A stretch of 64,000 nucleotides of DNA from Hymenobacter daecheongensis DSM 21074 (GTDB lineage: Bacteria; Bacteroidota; Bacteroidia; Cytophagales; Hymenobacteraceae). Location of the stretch: assembly GCF_900141805.1 (NCBI RefSeq), contig NZ_FQYN01000001.1:558001-622000 (forward strand). Direction: 5' to 3'. The position numbers and the translations under genes were made by a program. The notes under the pieces are model-generated. The model made no database searches, was not told the DNA's origin, and saw nothing but the letters and a program-made list of their open reading frames with translations. This document shows, piece after piece, positions 1 through 6,745 of this stretch (positions within the stretch are counted from its first letter, which is position 1; every line of letters begins with the position of its first letter).

Positions 1-489
1 GCCCCTCTGGTCAACGACAACACGCTAGATACTGACATCACAGTATTCGTGCGAAGCTATTCCGCTAGTAATCGAAGCAAGCCTGATGTGGAAGAAGATT
101 CAACGGGCCTCCTGCAGGACCTCTCGCTACTCAGCGTTGACCGTACTACGGAGAGGGTAGACAACAAGGAAACTTCCATTGAATGGTACCGGCTAGAAAA
201 TCAAGAGCGTAACGACATACCCTGGCAGGTTGTCCTAATGATTATTCTGGACAACCCTACCTGGGGTGAAGTTATCAGCTTCCGGGACTTGGAGGCTGCT
301 CCTAATTCACCGGGGTTAGTGTTTGCGCTGAATGAAAAAGGCCTCTATTACAAGATCGAAGAGATGATAGAGCGTTACCCAAAAGACATTGTTTATTCCA
401 GCACAGCTGGCAACCGGGTTTTAACAATCAAAAAAGACCGAGTGCAACTCGCAGAGGTCATGCAAGAATATTATGGCCAAACGGTTTAG
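1..489 (+). CDS. DUF4007-like protein, C-terminal part (cut by left edge)
   Basis: The frame is open to the first base of the window, so this is the C-terminal 162 residues of a longer protein; the GTG at 49 is internal, not a start. The visible part has a stretch like 'DTDITVFVRSY' followed by an acidic loop and ends in a region reading 'SPGLVFALNEKGLYYKIEE' then 'SSTAGNRVL'. From memory this order (xVFxRxY, then GxVFxL, then D/S-TAGxxxV) is that of DUF4007 proteins, which are found beside PAPS-reductase-family DndC-like genes in putative DNA-modification or defence loci. It overlaps the next gene by 17 bp, so the two are translationally coupled. Family assignment is by recall of motifs only; the N-terminal part is missing and no enzymatic function can be stated. 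Confidence 0.6.
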   Translation, partial: APLVNDNTLDTDITVFVRSYSASNRSKPDVEEDSTGLLQDLSLLSVDRTTERVDNKETSIEWYRLENQERNDIPWQVVLMIILDNPTWGEVISFRDLEAAPNSPGLVFALNEKGLYYKIEEMIERYPKDIVYSSTAGNRVLTIKKDRVQLAEVMQEYYGQTV

Positions 490-3400
490 TCCTTCTGTCA
501 ATATCGTTCGGGATGCAACTCATGAGCTTTCCTACTTGCCTACGCCCAATGCGAAGGCTGTTTTTGGGCAACTTGTCAACAACTACCTATCTGGCACCCA
601 CTGCTTCAATATAGTAGGTGCTTACGGCACGGGTAAGTCGGCCTTCCTGTGGGCTTTCGAGCAAACCTTAATGAACAAGAAAACCTACTTCCAATCAGAA
701 GTCGGTTTTAAGAATGTAGCCGCTTTTAAGTTTGAGCACTATGTTGGTCAATATGCCTCCCTAAAAGAGACCTTGGCCCAACGCTTTATGCCTGATGGCA
801 ATGCTGAAGCAAACTCAAAGGCTGTAATTAATGCCCTTGACAAAGAGTACCATAACCTTGCTGCCAAGCAAACAGCATTGGTTTTAGTAATCGACGAGTT
901 CGGTAAGTTTCTAGAGTACGCCGCCAATGAGAACCCTGACGAAGAACTTTACTTCATCCAGGAGCTAGCAGAGTATATCAACGACTCTTCCAAGGAAATT
1001 CTCTTACTAACTACCGTCCACCAAGACTTCAGCAATTATGGCTTCGCGTTAAGTCGTACCCAACAGCAGGAGTGGGCGAAGGTGAAAGGACGTTTGAAAG
1101 AGTTGCCTTTCAACGAACCGGTAGAGCAGCTACTCTATCTAGCGGCTCAGCAACTAGCTACTTCTCAGGAGTCAAAGGCTGACCTGTCACTCAACCAGCA
1201 GCTTTTTGAGGCCATTAGCGCCGCGAAGGCGTTTCCGCTGCATGATTACTTCACTCCCGAGGTACAACGGGACGTATGGCCGCTAGACATACTCTCAGCT
1301 GCTGTGATGGTGTTGGCCCTGCAGCGTTACGGGCAAAACGAACGGTCACTGTTTTCCTTTCTACGCTCAGATGACTACTTAGGTCTTCAGGATCATCCAG
1401 CCGATGGCACCTACTATGGTGTTAGTAGTGTATACGACTACCTACTTTACCACTATTACTCGCTGCTGTCCTCGCGCCATAATCCACATGCGGCACATTG
1501 GGCCAGCATAAAGGAAACTTTGGACTTGCTAGAGGCTGGCTTCCATGAAAAAGCCGGCCTAGATGCCGCACGTAAGCTAGTTAAGACCATAGGTCTCCTA
1601 TCTCTTTTCGCGCCAGCTGGTGCTGAGTTAGACTCAGACTTCCTCACTACTTATGCCCGACTCAGCTTAAGCATACCCAATGCTGAACCTATATTGACCG
1701 TGCTCACTAGGCGTAAGCTGATCCGGTTTGTAGACTACAAGAAGAGTTATGTTCTATTTGCTGGAACTGACCTCGATATAGAGTTGGCCATTGACGAGGC
1801 CGGCAGCTTAGTAGAGCAAGTAACGGATGTAGCTACTCGTCTCAGCACCTTCTTCTCTTTCCCATACGTCGCTGCCAAACGCATCTCTTTTGAAGTTGGG
1901 ACGCCCCGAATCTTCAAAATCGTAATGACGGAGCACCCTCTACTGGAGCAGCCGCAAGGGGAAATTGATGGCTACGTGAACCTGATTTTCTCCGATACCT
2001 TAACTAACAAAAAGCTTCAAGAACTGGTCGGTAACCGGCAGGACGCCATTTTGTATGGCATCTATCATCGTTCGGGTGAAATCAAGAAGCTAATCCGGGA
2101 GATTGACAAGGTTCAGAAGGTTCTTGAACTGAATATAAACGATAGGGTGGCTAGTAGAGAATTGAGGGGCATTCTGGAGCATCAGAAGGGCCTACTTAAT
2201 CATTACGTACTGGATAGTCTTTACCAACCCGACGGGCACATCACCTGGTTTTTCAACGGTGATGTAGACACGCGCTTCCAAGGTCGCCGAGGATTTAATC
2301 GGTGCTTATCGGATATAGCAGCTACTGTGTATCCGGACACTCCGCGTTACCTAAGTGAACTGGTCAATAGGACTAAGCTATCCACTCCGATTCTCACAGC
2401 GCGCAAAAGCTTTATTCGGGCTCTATACGATAACTGGCAGGAGCATGACCTTCTCTTCCCAGCGACCAACTACCCGCCTGAGAAGACGATTTACCTCTCG
2501 TTGTTGAAGGCAACAGAGATGCACCAAATTGTAAATGGCGAGTACACTCTCACCCCCCCTGCCAATGCCTCTTTTGCACGGTTGTGGGATGAATGCGAAG
2601 TTTTCCTGCAGCAGTCTCAGGAAGGTAAGCTACCGATCTCTGATCTGATGCAAATTCTCTTGAGCAAACCGTTCAAGCTCAAGCAGGGTTTTGTTGATTT
2701 TTGGGTACCGGTTTTCTTGTTTATCAAGCGTCACGATTTTGCGCTGTATGGTGAGCAAGGCAGGTACATACCCGAGTTGAATGCTTCTGTAGTCGACTTG
2801 TTTACCAAAAGCCCTAGCCAGTATTATGTGAAGGCTTTTGCTTTGGTTCGGGAGAAGCTGGCACTGTTCAATGACTATCGGGAATTACTGCAACTTGGGC
2901 CAGCTGACCGCACCTCCAACAGTGCATTCATAGAATCGATTAAGCCTTTCTTGACGTTCTATAAGAAGCTACCAGCTTACACACGCAACACGCAAAAATT
3001 GTCGCCGGAGGCGAAACGCTTGCGCGAAGCTATTTCTAAGTCAAAAGACCCAGAAGCCGCTTTCTTCGAGACGTTCCCTAGTGCACTCCGCTTCCACGTC
3101 CCTGAGTTGCAGCAGGATGCTGCTCTTAGAGAACGATACATCCGTACACTGCAGAGCACTATTGAGCAGCTACGGAATGCTTACTCGTCCCTTTTGCAAC
3201 GATTAGAGACTTTCATTGCGCACAATGTGGCGGGCACTGCTCCAGAGTTCGAACTGTACCAGCGTGCCATGCGCGAGCGTTTCCAGCGCCTTGCTCCTTA
3301 CCAGTTGAGTGAAGAACAGAAGTCATTTCAGGATCGGCTCATGTCGAAACTGGATGATCGGGAAGCCTGGTTGAACTCGATTGCGAATAGCCTACTCGGT

Positions 3401-3715
3401 AAGAGCCTGCAAAACTTTGAAGACAAGGATGAGTTGGTGTTTCAACATCATTTCCAAAAGCATGTAGCAGAGCTCGACAACCTGAGCGAGCTTTCAAGTA
3501 TGGTGATTGATGCCGACAAGGAAGAAGTGTTTCGTTTGGGAATTTCCACCTTCGGCGATAAGGAACAGGCCCGTATCATCCGCCGCCCCAAGCAGCTTAG
3601 TGTGAAGGACGCCGAATTGGAAGCAGATATTCGTAAGTTGCTAGGCGACGACAAACAGCGTAGCCTGATTGTTTTAGCTAGGCTACTAAAGGAGCAATTA
3701 GAAAATGGAGAATAA
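473..3715 (+). CDS. Large P-loop ATPase of a putative defence operon
   Basis: A 1080-residue protein with an N-terminal AAA-type nucleotide-binding module: Walker A GAYGTGKS at residues 49-56, Walker B 'VLVIDEFGK' near residues 137-145, and a sensor-like 'LLTTVHQDF' near 177-185. The remaining roughly 850 residues show no motif I recognise; they are mixed helical sequence without transmembrane segments or low complexity. Size and layout resemble the very large ATPases that partner modification or sensing proteins in BREX and Dnd-type systems, but I see no specific BrxC, PglY or DndH signature. The ATG lies in the end of the upstream gene (17-bp overlap) and the stop lies within the downstream PAPS-reductase gene (11-bp overlap), so the three are one operon. 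The inferred role is NTP-driven DNA or protein remodelling in the system; the function is not proven by sequence. Confidence 0.75.
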   Translation: MAKRFSPSVNIVRDATHELSYLPTPNAKAVFGQLVNNYLSGTHCFNIVGAYGTGKSAFLWAFEQTLMNKKTYFQSEVGFKNVAAFKFEHYVGQYASLKETLAQRFMPDGNAEANSKAVINALDKEYHNLAAKQTALVLVIDEFGKFLEYAANENPDEELYFIQELAEYINDSSKEILLLTTVHQDFSNYGFALSRTQQQEWAKVKGRLKELPFNEPVEQLLYLAAQQLATSQESKADLSLNQQLFEAISAAKAFPLHDYFTPEVQRDVWPLDILSAAVMVLALQRYGQNERSLFSFLRSDDYLGLQDHPADGTYYGVSSVYDYLLYHYYSLLSSRHNPHAAHWASIKETLDLLEAGFHEKAGLDAARKLVKTIGLLSLFAPAGAELDSDFLTTYARLSLSIPNAEPILTVLTRRKLIRFVDYKKSYVLFAGTDLDIELAIDEAGSLVEQVTDVATRLSTFFSFPYVAAKRISFEVGTPRIFKIVMTEHPLLEQPQGEIDGYVNLIFSDTLTNKKLQELVGNRQDAILYGIYHRSGEIKKLIREIDKVQKVLELNINDRVASRELRGILEHQKGLLNHYVLDSLYQPDGHITWFFNGDVDTRFQGRRGFNRCLSDIAATVYPDTPRYLSELVNRTKLSTPILTARKSFIRALYDNWQEHDLLFPATNYPPEKTIYLSLLKATEMHQIVNGEYTLTPPANASFARLWDECEVFLQQSQEGKLPISDLMQILLSKPFKLKQGFVDFWVPVFLFIKRHDFALYGEQGRYIPELNASVVDLFTKSPSQYYVKAFALVREKLALFNDYRELLQLGPADRTSNSAFIESIKPFLTFYKKLPAYTRNTQKLSPEAKRLREAISKSKDPEAAFFETFPSALRFHVPELQQDAALRERYIRTLQSTIEQLRNAYSSLLQRLETFIAHNVAGTAPEFELYQRAMRERFQRLAPYQLSEEQKSFQDRLMSKLDDREAWLNSIANSLLGKSLQNFEDKDELVFQHHFQKHVAELDNLSELSSMVIDADKEEVFRLGISTFGDKEQARIIRRPKQLSVKDAELEADIRKLLGDDKQRSLIVLARLLKEQLENGE

Positions 3716-4811
3716 GCCTCTGCGGCATGTGCTAGGTATTTCGGGAGGCAAAGACAGTGCTGCCCTGGCTATCTATCTCAAGAAGACGCACCCCGAATTA
3801 GATATAGAATACTACTTCTGCGACACGGGCAAGGAGCTGGACGAGACGTACAATCTCATCAGCAAGCTGGAGAACTATCTAGGGAAGAAAATCACCCATG
3901 TAAACGCGATAACAGATAGCCCAGAAGATTCCTTTGACCACTTCGTTCAGGCATATGGTGGCTATTTGCCGTCTTCTAGTGCCCGCTGGTGCACTAAGAA
4001 GTTGAAGCTAGAACCCTTTGAGGCATTTATCGGCGATGATCCTGTAGTGTCCTACGTGGGCATCCGAGGCGATGAAGACCGGGAAGGCTATATCTCGCAT
4101 AAACCTAACGTACAATCCGTCTTTCCTTTTCGCAGGAACATATGGAGCGAAGATGTGGTGCAAAAAGTATTGAATGCTTCCGCTCTGCCACGCTTGATAA
4201 AGGCTTATGAAGGATTGGTCCAGACTGATAAGCACGCCCGTTTACTTCAGTTGGCACAAACGCCTATTTCCCGAAGTTTCCCTCAGACTCAGAAGCTGAA
4301 TGCCTTACTAGATGCCGACACGGTGCTATTCAACAAGGCTGTTTTTACAATGCTACGGGATACCACGTATCCTTTGGCACTAGCGGAAGACTTCGCACTT
4401 CTAAATAATGACGAGGTGCTAGTACGCGACGATATTTTTCGCATTCTGCGCGAGAGCGGTGTAGGTGTGCCAGCGTATTATGAGAAAATAGTATTTGAAG
4501 TAGATGGCGAACAAGGCGAGTATGCCCGTAGCCGCTCCGGATGCTACTTTTGCTTCTTTCAGCAGAAAATAGAGTGGGTTTGGTTATACGAACAACATAA
4601 CGAGCTCTTCTTGAAGGCGATGGACTATGAGCGGGACGGCTATACGTGGATGGAAGAATCTCTCTCAGACCTTATTAAGCCAGACAGAGTCCGCCAGATT
4701 AAGCTTGACGCACTCGCCAAGCAGAAAAACAAGAAAACACCTGAAAGCATCTATCTCCTTGACATCCTTGATGATGAAGAGGAAGTAGGGTGTGCATCAT
4801 GTTTTATATAA
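3705..4811 (+). CDS. DndC-like phosphoadenosine phosphosulfate reductase-family protein
   Basis: A 368-residue ATP-pyrophosphatase-type enzyme. The PP-loop SGGKDS is at residues 13-18, followed by C39 in 'FCDTGKE' and C96 in 'ARWCTKK', then 'RSGCYFCFF' (C280, C283) and a C-terminal CxxC (C363, C366). The SGGKDS loop with a distal Cys cluster is the pattern of the PAPS reductase/DndC family; DndC is an Fe-S protein that activates DNA for sulfur insertion. Between 'IWSED' (near 146) and 'GVPAYYEK' (near 254) there is about 100 residues of extra sequence compared with ordinary PAPS reductases. No cysteine desulfurase, DndD or DndE gene is visible nearby, so classic phosphorothioation is not shown. 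It overlaps the ATPase gene by 11 bp. Role in nucleic-acid modification or nucleotide chemistry is inferred from the family and neighbours. Confidence 0.82.
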   Translation: MENKPLRHVLGISGGKDSAALAIYLKKTHPELDIEYYFCDTGKELDETYNLISKLENYLGKKITHVNAITDSPEDSFDHFVQAYGGYLPSSSARWCTKKLKLEPFEAFIGDDPVVSYVGIRGDEDREGYISHKPNVQSVFPFRRNIWSEDVVQKVLNASALPRLIKAYEGLVQTDKHARLLQLAQTPISRSFPQTQKLNALLDADTVLFNKAVFTMLRDTTYPLALAEDFALLNNDEVLVRDDIFRILRESGVGVPAYYEKIVFEVDGEQGEYARSRSGCYFCFFQQKIEWVWLYEQHNELFLKAMDYERDGYTWMEESLSDLIKPDRVRQIKLDALAKQKNKKTPESIYLLDILDDEEEVGCASCFI

Positions 4812-4826
4812 ATCAAAATCACAACA

Positions 4827-5888
4827 ATGAAAATTGAAGTTGAAGAGTGGTCAATCAATGACCTTCTATCTAAGAAATCTGATATTAACGATCAACCTAA
4901 ATATCAACGAGGTCAAGTTTGGCCGCCATTTAAAAAACAATTATTGATAGATTCTATATTGAGAGGAGTAGACCTGCCTAAACTTTACTTGAGAGTGAAT
5001 GAAGTAGGTCCCTTTAAATATGAAGTTGCAGATGGGCAGCAACGCCTTGATGCAATGCACCTATTCAAAAGCAATAAATTCCCTTTATCCGGTAGAGAAG
5101 AAGCAGGCGTTAAACTTTCCAAAATCGAATCAGATGACTTACAAAATCTTGCTTATCAAGACCTAGTATGTAAACACAAAATTTATGCGGACATTTTTGA
5201 CAACTATAAAGTTACGGTTGCTCTGATTCACGGAGCAACCGAGGCCCAGATTCGGACTCTTTTTGGGAGATTGCAACTTGGCAGCCCTCTTAATCAAGCT
5301 GAAAAAAGGAACTCTATTATAAGCAGCATCGGCATACAAATAGATAATTTTGTTTTAAATCATAAATTTTTTGACACATCGAGTATAAACGAGTCTAGAT
5401 TTACCAGGCAAGATCATCTTGCTCATGCTCTTGCCTTGATTTACTACAGCAACAAGCATGATCTAAAAGCAAATATTATACTTGAGTTATATAATGCCGG
5501 CAAGCACACTTTCCCTGATCATTATATTAAAGACACAAACACTGTCTTAAAATGGATGAAAAGGATTAATGATAATAGTACGAAAAAGTTAAAGAACAAG
5601 TGGGCTTTCACTGATATGTTCTGGTTTCTATATCAGAATCTGAGAAATAAGCAGCTGAAAGATATTGATGAAGTTGGTTTAGGGCTTGCCTATTCAAAAT
5701 TTGAGAAAGACCGTCTCCTCAATCACTCAAACCCGAAGGCACTCCTGAGAACAAGCCCTGTTTCTGCATACAATCAGAGGATGTATGATTATGTAACAGC
5801 TTTCAAGACTGAGGGTGCTCGATCAGGCAATCTTAATACAAGAAACGCTGCTTTTCAGGCTGAGTTCAAATCGCACCTCATTTTCTAA
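4827..5888 (+). CDS. DUF262 (ParB/Srx-like) family protein
   Basis: A 353-residue protein with the hallmark DUF262 motifs: 'YQRGQVWPPFKKQLLIDSIL' at residues 26-45 and 'DGQQR' at 69-73. DUF262 is a ParB/sulfiredoxin-fold domain that supplies the NTP-binding/hydrolysing half of GmrSD-type modification-dependent restriction enzymes. Here the second half lacks a recognisable DUF1524 HNH nuclease, so it is a DUF262-only protein rather than a complete GmrSD. It lies 15 bp after the PAPS-reductase gene and 2 bp before the SIR2 gene on the same strand. From about 4812 onward the DNA becomes visibly more AT-rich than the three genes before it, which suggests that this gene and the next joined the locus separately. 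Confidence 0.82.
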   Translation: MKIEVEEWSINDLLSKKSDINDQPKYQRGQVWPPFKKQLLIDSILRGVDLPKLYLRVNEVGPFKYEVADGQQRLDAMHLFKSNKFPLSGREEAGVKLSKIESDDLQNLAYQDLVCKHKIYADIFDNYKVTVALIHGATEAQIRTLFGRLQLGSPLNQAEKRNSIISSIGIQIDNFVLNHKFFDTSSINESRFTRQDHLAHALALIYYSNKHDLKANIILELYNAGKHTFPDHYIKDTNTVLKWMKRINDNSTKKLKNKWAFTDMFWFLYQNLRNKQLKDIDEVGLGLAYSKFEKDRLLNHSNPKALLRTSPVSAYNQRMYDYVTAFKTEGARSGNLNTRNAAFQAEFKSHLIF

Positions 5889-5890
5889 GC

Positions 5891-6745
5891 ATGAGTTTCA
5901 TCATTCCAGACGACCTAGTTGAGCTTTTTGATAGAAGAGCTTGCGGGCTGTATGTCGGAGCAGGGTTGTCACAAGCAGCGGGTTTTCCGAGCTGGGGGCA
6001 ACTTCTTCAACTCTTAGTTGAAGAAGTTGGTAAGCGCCCTTATAATGTTCAAAGCAAGATAGAAGATTACAAAAAATTATTAAACGACCCTAATCAATAC
6101 TTACTTGTTGCTGAGGACATAAAGGCTCAATTAGGTGATAGGTTTTCTAAGTTCATGTCTGACACCTTCTCAGATCAAACTAAAAAGCCTACCGAAACAT
6201 TAAAAAACTTCATGAAGCTTCCGTTGAAGTTTGTAATAACTACAAACTATGACATGCTGATAGAACAAGCTTATAACAAAGTACACGATGCAATTCCAGC
6301 AACATTGACTTACGATCTAAGTAAGGACATTGCGCATAATTTGTGGGAAGACAAATTTTTTGTACTAAAAGCTCATGGAGACGTTCAGTACAATAGCGGA
6401 AGGCTAATAATCTCAGAAAGAGACTATAGAGATATTCTATTCAGGCAACCTGGATACCAAAGTGCTCTACATGCTATGTTCTCTTCTAAATCGGTTTTAT
6501 TTGTTGGGACTTCATTTACAGACCCAGATCTAATCCTATTACTGAGATATTTGCATTCATCCTTTCATGGAGGAGGACCAACCCATTATATTTTACTTGC
6601 AGAAGACTCTGTATTAGACACACAGTCTGAAAGATACATGCATGACTTTAATCTTCATACTATAAAATATGACAAAAAAGACGGGCATAAAGAAATAAAT
6701 GAATTTGCCATTGAACTCTTAAGCAAGATCAAAGAATCAAATTAA
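5891..6745 (+). CDS. SIR2-family protein (defence-type NADase/deacylase fold)
   Basis: A 284-residue protein that is essentially one SIR2 domain. Visible motifs are the NAD-binding GAGLS (23-27), 'TTNYD' (117-121), the catalytic-type histidine in 'KAHGD' (H162) and 'GTSFTDPDL' (206-214). These match the SIR2-like domains of Thoeris ThsA, DSR and related abortive-infection proteins, many of which consume NAD+ on phage infection. No sensor domain (SLOG, STALD) is fused, so activation would have to come from partners in the operon. The start lies 2 bp after the DUF262 stop. The stop codon overlaps that of the opposite-strand GHKL gene. The fold is clear; NADase activity is an inference from family and context. 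Confidence 0.88.
   Translation: MSFIIPDDLVELFDRRACGLYVGAGLSQAAGFPSWGQLLQLLVEEVGKRPYNVQSKIEDYKKLLNDPNQYLLVAEDIKAQLGDRFSKFMSDTFSDQTKKPTETLKNFMKLPLKFVITTNYDMLIEQAYNKVHDAIPATLTYDLSKDIAHNLWEDKFFVLKAHGDVQYNSGRLIISERDYRDILFRQPGYQSALHAMFSSKSVLFVGTSFTDPDLILLLRYLHSSFHGGGPTHYILLAEDSVLDTQSERYMHDFNLHTIKYDKKDGHKEINEFAIELLSKIKESN

Noticed and set aside
49..489. Start of the first gene at GTG 49
   Set aside because: The frame continues open to base 1 and the sequence there fits the DUF4007-like pattern; the gene is simply cut by the edge.
1..6745. BREX type 4 or canonical Dnd system
   Set aside because: No PglZ, BrxL or BrxC signature and no DndA/D/E; the only shared element is a PAPS-reductase-family gene.
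5891..6745. Thoeris system
   Set aside because: No TIR partner gene is present and the SIR2 protein lacks the SLOG/STALD sensor domain.
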